Assembly: GCA_024803745.1 (NCBI GenBank)
Contig: JANJXV010000013.1
Coordinates: 30,360,001-30,424,000, forward strand
Direction: 5' to 3'
Length of the DNA: 64,000 bases
DNA from: Megascapheus bottae
Taxonomy: Eukaryota > Chordata > Mammalia > Rodentia > Geomyidae
A program made the translations under genes and the position numbers. The notes beneath the pieces are model-generated. The model searched no databases. It had not been told where the DNA came from and saw nothing but the letters and a program-made list of their open reading frames with translations. Shown here one piece after another: positions 24,012-36,039 of the stretch. Position 1 is the stretch's first letter. Each line of letters opens with the position of its first letter.

Positions 24012-24115
24012 CTTTTTTTAGTGATGAGACTTGAACTCTGGGTCTGGGTGCTGACCCTGAGCTCTTCAGCTCAAGGCTGGGCCCTACTCAGTGAGCCCCA
24101 GCACCACTTCCAGGA
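24012..24115 (-). repeat. Geo-arm SINE fragment
   Basis: 'gacttgaactctgggtctgg', 'ctgagctcttcagctcaagg' and 'agccccagcaccacttcc' are the right arm of the 7SL-type SINE. The left arm is absent. It lies immediately beyond the L1's TSD. Confidence 0.8.
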
Positions 24116-24290
24116 AAAAGGTATTTTTATGCCTATACAACCATATTGTGTTCATTGCCTGTAATCAAATATTAAGAAATAGCAATATTAACCTTTACTC
24201 AAGGCAGCATTTTGCCAGATAACCTGGGATCAAAAGGCAAAAAAAAAAAGAACAAATAGTATTGCTGTACCACAAGAATCCAGTTTCAAC

Positions 24291-24519
24291 CCTGTGTGAT
24301 GGCTCACGCCTGTAATCCTAGCTATTCAGGAGGCTGAGATCTGAGGATCAGATTCAAAACCAGACAAGTTCAAAAGTCCATGAGACTCTGATCTCCAATT
24401 AATCACCAGAAAACCGAAGTGGGGCTGTGGATCTAGGTGTAGGGCAGGAGGAGCTGAATTTCTCAGGGACAATGTCCAGGACCAGAGTTTAAGCCACAAA
24501 AAAAAAAAAAAAAAAAAAA
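24291..24519 (+). repeat. 7SL/B1-like + Geo-arm SINE with 22-base A tail
   Basis: 'ggctcacgcctgtaatccta', 'ctgatctccaattaatcacc' and a decayed Geo arm are followed by an almost pure A tail (24498-24519). Weak TSD candidates with mismatches flank it. The long pure tail suggests a younger copy despite changes in the right arm. Confidence 0.9.
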
Positions 24520-24910
24520 GAATTGGTTCAGGTGAGCAATCTGTCTCTGCCCACTTGACTGTACATATCAGTTAGCAGTTTCCTTCTGATGCTAATTTGC
24601 CTCTCTTGGGTTATAAAAACAGAACATCTTACTGTTTGGTTGGCCTAACACATTCCCTGCTCTGCTGAGAAATCTATGGGCCTGGAGACTAGAATTAGCT
24701 CAGTAGGAGCCACTGTAGAATGTACTAAGCTTAACTAGTACAGAAGGAGTTATCCTAACACTTCCTGGCTTCATGGATTACTACTATATTCTTTCTATTT
24801 CCCAGCTTTTATATTTGATACTATGAGCTCCTGGCATTCTACCAACACATTGTTTGTGGGGTTTTTTTGGCCCATATCAGATTTTGTGGCTCATAAGAAA
24901 TTTGGACAAG

Positions 24911-25138
24911 CAGGGAGCAGGTGACTCATGGTCCTGTAATCCTAGCTACTCAGAAGACTGAGATCTGAGGATGTCTGTTCAAAGTTAGCCTAGGGAACTA
25001 AAGTCCATGAGACTAATCTCCAATTAACCACCTGAAAACCAAAAGTAGCTCAATTGGTAAAGTGCTAGCCTTGAGCTGAAGAGCTCAGGGACAATGCTCA
25101 GGCCCAGAGTTCAAGCCCCATGACTGACAAAAAAAAAG
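24911..25138 (+). repeat. 7SL/B1-like + Geo-arm SINE
   Basis: Nearly full length: 'gtcctgtaatcctagctact', 'taatctccaattaaccacct', 'gtgctagccttgagctgaag' and 'agagttcaagccccatgact', then an A tail. Possible short TSDs ('ggacaag' / 'ggacaaaag') flank it. Confidence 0.92.
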
Positions 25139-25139
25139 G

Positions 25140-27690
25140 ACAAAAGGTAATTTAAAACTGAGAAACTGAGAAATCAGCACTAGAGGAATAATAGACATTT
25201 ACACTGAAAGGCAACAGGGAGATAATTACATAAGGTGGGGACAAAATCATAGCCTACACATGAAGATAAGTGGAGAGATAGATAACACAATCATAATCAT
25301 AGATATAGATATAGATATGCATATCATATATCTATAATGAGTATTAGCTATGTGGTCTTAATTAATATGTCATTTTTAAAGTCTGTTCTAGTTCTATGGT
25401 TTGAGTCAGGGTCTCCTGCACTTATTCTAGCTTTCTGGCTCAGGGTTCTCATTTTACCCGTGGAGCCAAACTTCCAGCTCAATTTTCACTGATTAATAGG
25501 AAATAGAATCTATTACACTTTCCTAAGGAGGCTGATTGCAAATCTCAATCATCTGATCTCAGCATCTTCAGAAACCATGGTTTATGATGTGAGACACCCT
25601 TTTCCACCCACACACCTACACTTCTTCCTCAGTGAACGAAGTATAATTTTGAAAATGGCCCATGTTTGTATACAAAAGTCAAAGAGAAAGGATAAATTCT
25701 AATACAAGGTTCTTGTTCCAAGCTTTGTGCATGGGTTGCTGTGGAGTAGGTTCTTGCCACTTGGAAGGTGGATAATAATGGGGAGTGAATGAATTATTTA
25801 AGTGCACAGAGAACAAAAAAAGGAAATGACTGCATATTTTCTTTCCTCCACAAGTTTGCAGAGAACTTTCCTAGTGAATCCATTAGCCAGCTGAGGTCTT
25901 TGTTTATATGTTAACTCAAGTTACCTCAACCCTGTTTCATCTTAGGAGAAAGCTATGCCTGAGTTAATTTGAACAAAAAGTAGAGGTTATGCATCATTAC
26001 ACCAATATGTGCAATCGAGCGTAAAATACTATGCCTTCACTTGAGACTATTGTTTATAGCTAGAATTTGAACCTCAGGAAGACCTTTGCTAAGAACAGGT
26101 CGGTACTATTTGAAAAACAAAGTAAAGACATGAAAGTCAAGAGAATCCTGAGTACTCATACTGGATATAAAAGCAAAAAACAAAAGTGTTCCCATAATTC
26201 ATGTCACTTCTCTGCTTTTAAATTTCCTACAATATCAAATGGGGTCAAGAACATTCACATCTCAGGGTTTATATTAGGGAAGGCAAAAATAAATTTAAAA
26301 TGTTAGAATGCTGTGCAAACACAATATGCATGACAGCCATTTCTTGAAAATTGACTGCTTTCCTGAATAAATGATGACTGTGACTTATTTTAAGACGGTT
26401 GGGCCCAAAGGAGATTTACTTCTTGCAACTGCGATTTAGAATCTTGATACAGAGGCTTACTCATAAATATGTTTTAAGCCCTCTTTAAGATTACAAAGTA
26501 CAAAATTGAATATTTCCTACTAAACTGTTTATGACTTTTCCTTCCACTTCTTAAAAATGTGGACCTAAAATTTAATAAGGTTCAAAATGTTCTTAATTCA
26601 AACTAAGATTATCAATCTTTAAGCCTGCACTGATTGATATGTCCTGTCATTCAGAAGTTCCAGGATTGAGGGTTCTAAGGACTTTTTCACTATGCAAACG
26701 TGTAGATGAGGGTTTGCTACAATTTGAAAAAAATGCTCATATATTTTTTTTCATGTTCTAAATAATGTGAGTGAATTATAAATTGCTTTTTTGGCATTGG
26801 ATAGGAGCTGTTTCCTTGCATTTCTTAGGCAAATAATAGGTACTTCAGCCATGCTTCTAACTCATTTTGTGTTATTAGGTTATTCATTTTAAGCAAATTA
26901 GGTTGTGTTTTATAAATGATTGAGGAGATCATGTTGTAATACCATTTATACGACAATAAAAAGTAACTGTGGAATGATTAATTGTAAAGCTCCATGTGCA
27001 CTTGCCCTGGATTTGGATATTTTTGCTTCTGAGGATACCTCAGGATTCATTTGCTGATGGAATTAGCTCAAAATGGATCCCAAATATAGTCAGACAAATA
27101 ATTCTGTACTGAATACTTCCACTTTGCTTATATAATTATTTACATACCCTCAATGTGGATGAGGTAGCTCTAGATAATTGAAGTAGGCAGAAGCATCTAA
27201 AAGATTGAAAAGAAATAAAATAAGAAATTAGAAACTACTAAAAATAACTGACCCTTCACTTGGGTCCACAAATTTAGTGAAAGCAGTAAAATAAGAGTAA
27301 CCACCTTGAAATCAAGGACGAAAGGGAAGGCATGAGGTATATTCTGGCAAGAGTTAACAAAGAGTGGAAACTAGACACCATCTATATCCCCGGTCTCGCT
27401 AATCCTGGTGTGAAGATTTCATTGTCCATATTTGAGCTGAAGACTTGAACACATCTTTAGTTTTTATTTCTTTATTTTTTATTCTTCTTCTACCTAAACC
27501 TGTATTTTATGTCTGTCACCTCAATGATGGTCTTTATCGCATCTTTTCATATGTCAGCATCATGCAATAGAACTCATGTCCCTGTCGTTCAAAACTACCT
27601 ATTTTATCTCTTTCCCTCCTGAGTGAAGTAGCCAGAGAAGAAATATTGGAATACCTGGAGTTTGGCCTCTAGTTTAGAATTCAGGTCACA
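25140..27690. other. Sequence without recognised genes
   Basis: Contains a short (GATATA)n-like run at about 25295-25320 and an unplaced diverged scrap at about 25385-25480 that may be an old SINE. Otherwise nothing could be named. Confidence 0.5.
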
Positions 27691-27704
27691 TGAACATTAC
27701 TATA

Positions 27705-27749
27705 TCTTTTTGACAGTCCAGAGGCTTGAACTCAGGGCCTGGGAACTTA
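27705..27749 (-). repeat. Geo-arm SINE scrap
   Basis: 'gacagtccagaggcttgaac' and 'tcagggcctggg' match the 3' end of the SINE right arm; the rest is missing. Confidence 0.65.
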
Positions 27750-27791
27750 TCATACAAAATTTTATATATGATGTGTATATTATACATATAA

Positions 27792-27898
27792 ATAAGGGAA
27801 GGGGTAACACTGTTAGACAAGAAATGTACACATTTATGGACATATACTTATGTCAGTGTAACCACTCTGTACATCACTTTTACAATAAAATTTAAATT
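27792..27898 (+). mobile_element. L1-type 3' terminus
   Basis: 'tcagtgtaaccactctgtac' then 'atcacttttacaataaaatt' matches the L1 3' ends seen at 32560 and 42945 in general form, but is more diverged. There is no ORF2. Confidence 0.55.
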
Positions 27899-28073
27899 AA
27901 AAATAAATGCATATACTTTATCCAAAATATATAATTAAATATATTGTATATAGTAAACCATAAACTATATTTACATATGAAATAATGATTTTATAAAATT
28001 ATATACATACATTATTTTAACAAAGTTTTCTTAGATCAATGTTATAAATTTAAGTATTGTGTGAGCTTTAAAA

Positions 28074-28286
28074 AATGTTTTCAGGGCCAGGAGTTTGGCC
28101 TAGTGGTAGAGTGCTTCCCTAGTGTGCACAAAGACCCAGGATCAATTCTTTGGTACCACCTACACAGAAAAAGCTGGAAGTGGTGTTGAGGCTCAAGTGG
28201 TAGAGCTCTAGCCTTGAGAAAGTCCAAGGACAGTGCTCAGGCTCTGAGCTCAAGCCCAGGACTGGCAAAAAAAACAATGTTTTCAG
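28074..28286 (+). repeat. IDL-Geo SINE with 11-bp TSDs
   Basis: TSD 'aatgttttcag' is at 28074-28084 and 28276-28286. The SINE (28085-28275) has both arms complete with an A-rich tail. A third copy of most of the TSD lies at 28421-28430 after an adjacent L1 end. Confidence 0.93.
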
Positions 28287-28420
28287 GGGTGGGGCAGGAA
28301 AATGGGGACAAAAACATAAGAAGAGTATCAATGTGTTAGAAGTAATGCACTTACATCTGGTGAATGTAACTGTAACCCCTCTATACATTACATCGATAAT
28401 AAAATGGAAAAAAGATAAAA
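28287..28420 (+). mobile_element. L1 3' UTR end, 134 bp
   Basis: It carries the L1 3' UTR end: 'aaaatggggacaaaaacata', 'taatgcacttacatctggtg' and 'taactgtaacccctctatac', followed by an A-rich tail. Flanking 'aatgttttca' copies suggest it was the first insertion at this site and the SINE the second. Confidence 0.85.
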
Positions 28421-28434
28421 AATGTTTTCACTAT

Positions 28435-29240
28435 TAACAGATATTATTGCACCTTTTTATGAATAACACAATAGACATTGATATATAGAGCAATTATTGA
28501 AGGGAATTTACCTTCAAAAAAACTGAAAATAAAATCCAGAAACTCTTGAGAATTTCACATTAACAATTGCCATTGTTAGATATGTTATATACATATATAT
28601 ATATGTGTGTGTGTTTCATATATTATAGCTGAACTCTAAAAGTACTACTTTTAATAATTTAAAAGTTTCCTATGAGTAATATTATTTTTTAAATTCTTGT
28701 AAAGATGAAATTTTCAAAAGTGGAGGTTTTGTTTCAGAGGTAGTACATTTATTTGATATTTTCACAAGTATGTATTACTACCAATGTAAAAATATAATAT
28801 GAGGAGATTTTTAAATAAAGGAACTTAATTAAATTATTACATAGATAGAGAATAATGATGAGTACATCATGGTGACATAAAGGACTTGAGAAGTAAAGAC
28901 CAGAGCTGAAAATTTTCTTAAGAGTTCATATATAAAAGAGGAAAACCTGAGTTTCAAATATGATCTTTATGAGAGATAAAATAGTGATGTAATGATATAA
29001 TGATTATTGCAGAATCTATATAATGTTATATGTTACCATGCCTTGGAAATAAAATACATAACATAAGACAAATTTTAATGAACTATGAGAACATGTATAA
29101 TAATGAGAATATGTATAATTCTATAAGCAAGAATGGTTAAGCGGGAAATATTGGAATAAAAACTCTCATTTATATAGTGTCTAACAAAACTCTCATTTAT
29201 GTAGTATCTAGAAGAAAAATGTAACTTAAAATGGAAAGGA
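28435..29240. other. AT-rich sequence without recognised features
   Basis: Contains an imperfect AT/GT run at about 28583-28615 and a short near-duplication 'aaactctcatttatatagt' / 'aaactctcatttatgtagt' at about 29159-29206. Confidence 0.5.
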
Positions 29241-29243
29241 AAA

Positions 29244-29470
29244 GCTGAACTCTGGTGGCTGATGCCTGTAATCTTAAATACTCAGGAGGCTGGGAACTTA
29301 GCATTGCATTTCTAAGCCAGCGTGGGGGTTGGAGGGATATCCCCCCAAGACTCTATCTCAAATTAACCACTCAACAACTGGAAGTGACACTGTGGTTCAA
29401 ATGGTAGAGTGCTATCCTTAAGCACTAAGAGCCTCAGGGATAGTGCCTAAGATCTGAGTTCAAGCTGCAC

Positions 29471-29471
<1 letters not shown>
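29244..29471 (+). repeat. 7SL/B1-like + Geo-arm SINE ending in a CA microsatellite
   Basis: The left arm 'ctgatgcctgtaatcttaaa' and right arm 'acactgtggttcaaatggta' with 'atctgagttcaagctgcac' are diverged. The A tail is replaced by a (CA)n run that starts at once. Confidence 0.85.

Positions 29472-29509
<38 letters not shown>
29472..29509. repeat. (AC)19 microsatellite
   Basis: Pure dinucleotide repeat at the 3' end of a SINE; probably grew from its tail. Confidence 0.95.
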
Positions 29510-29512
<3 letters not shown>

Positions 29513-29514
29513 AA

Positions 29515-31159
29515 AGAAAAAAATGACCACACTTTAAAATGACACATAGTGGCAGATGATTTTAACTAATTCCATTCACAAACAGAAATTCACATATTAT
29601 GAGTCAAAGTAGAGACTAGATGTATATTCATTTCCCAGCAGAATAAAAGTGCTATTTGTGTTCTTCTTTTGGTACACCTCCTATTGAGACTGCTGTGAAA
29701 CATTTCCTACTTTTCAGCAAGTGTCTAAGTATATGCAAGTCATCAGAAAGTGTATTGGATTCTTAATAGTTCCTGGAATCATGTTGATGGGATGCAGCAG
29801 TTCACAGAAGGTGGTTAGCACAGCTGGACTCTGAAGATGTTCAGAGAAGCAATGAGGCTTTGAATACTATTGGAGAGAAACAAATTTTGGCATGGAAAAT
29901 ATTGAGGATTTGCTTTAAAATGTAAACCATAACACAATGGTACATATCAGGATTCCTGACTTGGTATATGGTTAAATAAATGAAAATAGGTATATGTACG
30001 TAAATATATATATATGTGCATATATATCCCTCTGTAGGATTGACACAGATTTAGAGATTTTGAGAGTTATTACTACAAAGGTACTCCAACCCTAAGGCTG
30101 AGAATAAAGAAATAATACAGTAGTAGATGGGACTTTTGTCCCTAAAAAAATAATTTCAACTATTGCTCCAAATGTCAAAAGCATTGAGTGAATGTAATCA
30201 GTTTAGATACTCCTAGATAACTATGTGAAGAAGTTGATAAAGAAGGAGATGAAATCTGGGTAGGCAAAGCTCATTAGTTATCCATAAACACTGGCAGTGA
30301 GCATCATTTTGCTGATTACTGACATCAGAGGGAGATAGCAAATAATGGAAAATTATACTTTATTTTCCTTAAGCAAAAGGACTAGAAAAGTGATAGTTTC
30401 CCAAGTGCTTAGGGGAGTAGATGCACATAAAACAATGACTCTAAGTGAATAAAATTACTAATGTATAACAATATGGACATATTTGGCATAAGAGATAGTC
30501 AAAATTCTAAAAAGAAAGTTGGCAAGCATCTTGCACCTTGTGGCTAAACACAAATATCCAAGAAGTTCAAGTTATGTAGCCATTTGGACAAGGAAGCTGT
30601 GATGTGAGGAAATGATATGAATTCTATATTCATTAGGTTAAATCCCAAAACATTTCTGAAACTAATCAATGGTGATAGATTTAGCCACAGAAAGCTGTTG
30701 GAAGCAAAATAAGGGCCAAATTTTCAATGACTTCATTCACTGTACTATATTTGTGATCAAAACATAATGTACCCTGTATTGTAAAATAATCTGGATAACT
30801 ATAGATAACCTAACTGTGACATAGAGTATCAATATCCACAGAAAACTTAATCTTTTCACAAACTTTTTATTTTGAATTTGTGTATTAGTAGTATGAGATA
30901 ATTTCACGGTGACAATTTCTTTTATGTGTGCAGTATTTTGAAGTTTCATCTCCTCTCTTACATTCCATTTTGTTTCCTTTCACCTCTCTGTTTTGTAAGA
31001 GTTTTTGTGAGTTTAATTATGCCTCTTTATTTGCTTATCGTGTGTGTGAGAGAGAGACAGAGAGAGTGAAATACCTTTCAATTATCTTTTCTCTTTAGAA
31101 ATCATTTATGCTCCTCCCATTTCTTCTGCCCAGTTAGTGCCCTTGTAAAATTCCTGCCC

Positions 31160-31160
<1 letters not shown>
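29515..31160. other. Sequence without recognised genes
   Basis: Contains AT-rich runs (about 29999-30028) and a GT/GA-rich spot (about 31040-31066). No coding signature was seen. Confidence 0.5.
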
Positions 31161-31203
<43 letters not shown>

Positions 31204-31207
31204 CCAT
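31161..31207. repeat. (ATC)n microsatellite
   Basis: About 14 nearly perfect ATC units, ending in one ACC variant. Confidence 0.95.
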
Positions 31208-31224
31208 CTCTTTTCCACAAGAGA

Positions 31225-32130
31225 CAGATTATTTGATATTAATTTTTTCAGTTTGACGTAATTGCTAAGCATAGGGCTTGTTTTACATGTTTTCCTGGAA
31301 AGCACATAATTTTACTATTTAGTGCAGAGTATGATTGTGTGTCATATATATATCATATTTTATCTATTGATTATTTCTTGGGCTGGATAGTAAACTAATC
31401 TATGTTGAGATCTATGAAGAATCTGTATATTGATTTCCATATGGTGTGCTAGTTGATGTTTTCATCAATAGTGTTGGGTGGTTCTTTTTGCTCAAGTCCT
31501 TGCCATTGTTTGTCTGTCATTTTTCTGATCAAGTAATATAAAAGTTCCTGAGCGTGGAGATAAAAGTCTGCCCAAGCTGACATGGGTCCATGATACTAAG
31601 AATTTAGCACCTGTAGTAGCTAGGCTTAAACAAAGAAAGCATTTGTCCCTAACTTATTAGTTTATTGATGATTGTAATCATGATTTCAGTGAGATGTAAT
31701 TTTAGCATAGCTTTTTATTTGCATTTTATTTATGGCTAAAGATATTGAGAATTTCTTTACATATATTTAATAGCCATTTACATTTTTCCTAAGAAATGTC
31801 TGCTCAATTTGTTTAACATTTATAAATTGAAATGCTTTTTCTTTTGCTGTTTAATGTTTATGAGATTTTGTATATTCTGAAAATTCATTCTTTATTCATT
31901 AATTGCCAGGTGAAATTTTTTTATCTAATCTTATGCTTTGTCACTTAGGGTAATTAGTTGTTTGGAGATACAGAAAAATTTTAATTTCATGCAATCTTAT
32001 TTTTGTTTTGTGTTCATAATTTTTGTCAAGGTTATATTATCTTCAATGAAGAAGTTTTTTTATCTTATTGTTTTTTTTCCAGATTGTTGATTTTTATGTT
32101 ATGTTTTGCTTTTGAGGAGGAACAATTAAA
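31225..32130 (-). mobile_element. Heavily decayed L1 ORF2 region
   Basis: 'ggctaaagatattgagaatt', 'ttctttacatatatttaata' and 'gagattttgtatattctg' follow the order of the complement of the L1 ORF2 C-terminal region, but with much divergence and many stops. An unrelated-looking stretch (about 31510-31640) interrupts it. Limits are approximate. Confidence 0.6.
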
Positions 32131-32452
32131 TAACAAGTCTTCCTGGGTCATTTAGAACTAGAGCACTATGCGAGAAATTTTTCCAAACATTAAGATATTT
32201 ACATAGAGATAAGAGGTTATATACACCTACTCATATTTACATCTCCAGACAAGCTTCTTGAAAGCCAATTGTTCATGCTTTGAATAGTGATAGCATATAG
32301 GAGTGCTTTACAAAGAATTATATTTGTGAAAGCTTTTGTGAGCTAGAGGGAAGAAGAGTCACTCCATTAAAAAACAGTTTACAGAACATAGCAATTTGCC
32401 GAATTATAACCTCCACTTGTATGGACTCTCTGCTTAAAATGTTCTTATCAGA

Positions 32453-32620
32453 TATGTTAATCATATTTGTTTATTTGAAATAGAGACGGGAAGGGGAAAA
32501 ACAAGAAGATTGCAGGGGGAGAAAACTAAAAGTAGTAATGTACTCACTGCATAATGAATGTAACTGTAACCCCTTTATACATCACCTGATAATAAAATAA
32601 AATATATTATTTTTTTAAAA
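32453..32620 (+). mobile_element. L1 3' UTR end
   Basis: 'tttgtttatttgaaatagag', a purine-rich block 'gggaaggggaaaaacaagaa', 'gtaactgtaacccctttata' and an AT-rich tail match the 3' UTR of the L1 family in this window. It is truncated before ORF2. Confidence 0.85.
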
Positions 32621-32839
32621 AGTTCTAATCTTTCATATACCAACAATTCAGACATACATAAAATTGAAGAATGGATACAAAAAATAAACTGCTGCCATGT
32701 ACATTACAACTAAGCTGCCAACTGGCATAGTGAGGAATTAAAACAACATTTCAATTTGATGGATTACAATGCAATTAATGTAGGATTTGTATTAGAGATT
32801 AGCAAACTAAAGGGCTGTGGGCAAAATATGTCATTAAAA

Positions 32840-33073
32840 GAAATGTAGATGGGGGCCGGGAGTTTGGCCTAGTGGTTAAAGTGCTTGCCTAGCATGCATG
32901 AAGACCCGGGTTCGATTCCTCAGTACCACATATAGAAAAAAAGCCGGAAGTGGAGCTGAGGCTCAAGTGGTAGAGCTCTAGCCTTGAGAAAGTCCAAGGA
33001 CAGTGCTCAGGCCCTGAGTTCAAGACCAGGACTGGCAAAAAAAAAGACTAAAAAAAAAAAGGAAATGTAGATG
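32840..33073 (+). repeat. Young IDL-Geo SINE with 12-bp TSDs
   Basis: TSD 'gaaatgtagatg' is at 32840-32851 and 33062-33073. The SINE (32852-33061) keeps the A box 'tggcctagtgg', a consensus B box 'gggttcgattcc', the linker and the Geo arm with 'gccggaagtgg', and ends in a double A tract. It is close to consensus, so a recent insertion. Confidence 0.95.
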
Positions 33074-33787
33074 TCTTTTTAATCTGTCTTGTAAACTTCA
33101 TGCTTGATGACAAAATCATAAGCTAGGTTTGAGATGACTGAAGTAGAAAAGAATCTCATAGCCATGTTTTATCAAATAATGTTACCTTTAGGAAGACAGA
33201 ATCTTGGATTTGATCATTATAGTAGAAATATGGCTAAATTCTTATACTTTATTAACGCTGCTTTTTGTTTTTTATCAAGTCAGTTTATTTATTTATTTTT
33301 CTTTCAATTGTATTTTATTGTAGGGGTGATATATAGAGGGGTTAGAGTTAAATTCGTCAGGTACTGGGCGCATTACTTCTTGAACATTAATATCCCTTCC
33401 CAGTTTTTCCCAGTTTCTCTCCCCCACCCCCCCATCATCTTAATTTCCCCCTCCCTTTCCTATTTCAAATAAACAAGTAAGTGTATATATAATATACTAG
33501 GTAACAAAGTCAGATACAGTAACAATGAGAGAGAGAGAGAACGTAACTTCACACAGTAGGTTAAGAACAACAAAGACAAAATTAAAACTATTGTTTCTAT
33601 ATCCTTGAGTTCATTTCACATATCCTTATTCTAATGGCCATATCTACATATGAACTAATGTGGTCATCCTCTAGGAGAATGTTAAATGTGTACTACTTAT
33701 TGCAAATGAGGGAAACCTCAGAGTCTGTGATTCTTTGGGTCTGGCTTACTTCACTTAATATGATTTTTTCCAAGTGTGTCCATTTCC

Positions 33788-34009
33788 TTACGAATGGGGT
33801 AATGTCATTCTGACTGCAGCACAGAATTCTATTGTGTATAAATACCACATCTTCTTGATCCATTCATCTACTGAGGGGCACCTGGCTTGGTTCCATATCT
33901 TAGCTCTGATAAATAAAGCTGAAATGAATACGGTTATTCTAGTAGCTTTAGTATTGTCCTTATTTCTTGACATTTTGGTAAATGCCCAGGATTGGGATTG
34001 CTGGGTCAT
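33788..34009 (-). pseudogene. L1 ORF2 C-terminal remnant frame
   Basis: A 73-codon frame containing 'AKIWNQARCPSVDEWIKKMW' identifies the L1 ORF2 end. The N-terminal part of this frame is out of phase with ORF2, showing a frameshift. Non-functional. Confidence 0.8.
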
Positions 34010-34149
34010 AATGGAGCTCTATGTTTTGTCTCTTGAGGAATTACCATACTGCTTTCCAGAGTGGTTGAAGAAGTTTACACTCCCATCAACCGTGTGTTTT
34101 CATTGTATTTTGACCATATCCCCACCAGCATCTGTTACTATTAACTTTT

Positions 34150-34268
34150 TTGTTATTTTATATTGTATTTTACTGTCAGGAAGATGTATAGAGGGTTTTC
34201 AGTTACATTCATCAGGTAATGAGTGCATTACTTCTAATATCTTGATACCCCTTATCATGTTTTGGTCC
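34150..34268 (-). mobile_element. Second L1 3' end inserted in the L1
   Basis: 'ttactgtcaggaagatgtat', 'agagggttttcagttacatt' and 'gagtgcattacttctaatat' repeat the L1 3' terminus, while the interrupted ORF2 resumes at 'tgataatagctattctcact'. TSDs are not clear. Confidence 0.7.
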
Positions 34269-34334
34269 TGATAATAGCTATTCTCACTGGAATTAAGTGG
34301 GATTAGAAGTGGGTTTTTTTTTGTCCTAAGCCCC

Positions 34335-35580
34335 ATAGAGTTATATCCTTCCAAAAAGTTTGAAATTTCATAAGGAAAAAATGAGATTCCGGAGTTATGA
34401 TTCCAGAGTGTGAATGGCTTTTCAGCAAATTTCTGCTGTTTTCTGCCCATGTCTCATTTGCTTACCAGTCTAAAACTTACACTGGCAGAGGAATGCAAAG
34501 AAGAAACACATTTTTATGGTACAACTAGGTGTACAAATAACCCTGGTATGGAATGGAAGATGACTGTTAGGTTTTGGGTGTTTAATATCTTTATTCCCCA
34601 ACTAAACCACATGAAAGAGATTTGGAGGTAATAATTCTTTACTGTGGGATTTCCTTTTCAATATCAATGGAAAATTTTCATAGTTAGTTTAACACCATAA
34701 TCTGTATACTTTGATACTTAGATAGAATTGGAGAGAATATTTCTAAAGGTTAGCTTAGGTGCCACTTCTTTGTTTTTGTTGTTGTTGTTGTTGTTGTTTT
34801 GTTGTTTAGAAGAGAGGGGATAGCTGCATCTCATCTGCATTCATTGTAATTCTTGCACATCTTCATGTGTCATATGCATCCATAATACCCCTCTGCATTG
34901 TTAAAGGCTTCATTGGAATAAATAAAGGAGAAGATAAGAAGAAAGAGATAAAACTAGCAAGAAGGGCCCATTTCTGTTTCCCAGTGACCTGGAATTTTAA
35001 TTATACCAAAGGAGATCACCTAGAATCATTTACAAACATATTTGGTAGGATAAATGGTATTTTCAACATCAGGCTAGGAAAGATAAGTCATCCTCAGCTT
35101 AGTAATAACCTAGGAGAAATGATGGCAATAACTATAAACACAATGCAATTTCCCTTTCCTTAGCAGAAGAATGCATATTAAAAATGCAGTTGCTGGACAT
35201 TTTATATTGAATCTTTTCCATAATAGTGGATATAAAGAAGTGAAAATAAATGAAAAGAAGCTAAGGAGACATTTAGTTCAAGACTCTATTTCCAGCAAGG
35301 TCAGTATTCCAATTATTTCTGTCAAATACTCATCTATACACTTATAAACCTGGGAAGAAAAACAAAGGAAATAAAAATATATAATTTGTAGCCTCATTGA
35401 CTTACTTTACCTGGGTTAGATAATCTGATCATTGTCATATATAAAACAGTTGAGAATTAAAAGTTCTAGAGGCCTGAGAGGATAACTGAACAATGAAGAA
35501 GAGAATACTGAATGATTTGAAAAGATTGTTTTGTACTTAGCTGTCATCTCTAGAGATTCATTCTTTCTTTATATAATGAA
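34335..35580. other. Sequence without recognised genes
   Basis: Includes a (GTT)n microsatellite at about 34777-34807. A 98-codon frame at 34867-35163 has no recognisable signature and is probably fortuitous. Confidence 0.5.

Positions 35581-35583
<3 letters not shown>

Positions 35584-35626
<43 letters not shown>
35584..35626. repeat. (AC)n microsatellite
   Basis: About 21 pure AC units. Confidence 0.95.
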
Positions 35627-35628
<2 letters not shown>

Positions 35629-35790
35629 ATCTATTGCTCCAGTATGAAACTGCAATGTCTCTCAAAGAGTTATACATTCTTTCTTCTACTCTCTTTCTCA
35701 GGATCTAGTATCAGTTTTCTACATATAGCTTTTAATCATTTCTAAATAAAGTTATTGAAGGGGGTACAATTTCTCCAATGTAGAATATTG

Positions 35791-35983
35791 CCTTTTTTTT
35801 CAAATCCTGCGAGCTTAATGCAGGGTCTGAGCGCTGTCTTGGTGCTTTCTTAAGGCAAGTGCTCGACCATTTGGGCCACAGCAAAACTTTGTGGTTTTTC
35901 AGTATATGTGGTACCAAGAAATCAAATCCAGGGCTTCATGCATGCTATGAAAGCACTCTACCATTAAGCCATATTCCTAGCCC
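35791..35983 (-). repeat. IDL-Geo SINE, old copy
   Basis: Reverse-oriented: T-run, decayed Geo arm ('gcagggtctgagcgctgtct', 'gggccacagcaaaacttt') and ID-like arm ('gcatgctatgaaagcactct', 'attcctagccc'). Confidence 0.85.
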
Positions 35984-36039
35984 TGAATACAGGCATTTCT
36001 GACACAAAAAAGAAAAAGCAATAAGATGTTTGTCGCTAA

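Larger units (their letters stand above)
33295..34330 (-). mobile_element. 5'-truncated L1 (older subfamily)
   Basis: From the poly(A) complement (33295) through the 3' UTR with C-rich block (33420-33460) into ORF2 C-terminal sequence: 'IWNQARCPSVDEW' and 'KKMWYLYTIEF' are readable on the minus strand at about 33800-33960. ORF2 is broken by frameshifts. The ORF2 part continues to about 34310 but is split by a second L1 3' end at 34150-34268. Confidence 0.88.

Noticed and set aside
31161..31207. CRISPR-like array of short repeats
   Set aside because: Regular ATC units without spacers; a microsatellite in a mammalian genome.
34867..35163. 98-codon plus-strand frame as a possible gene
   Set aside because: No family signature, no visible splice sites or promoter, and similar frames occur by chance in this AT-rich DNA.
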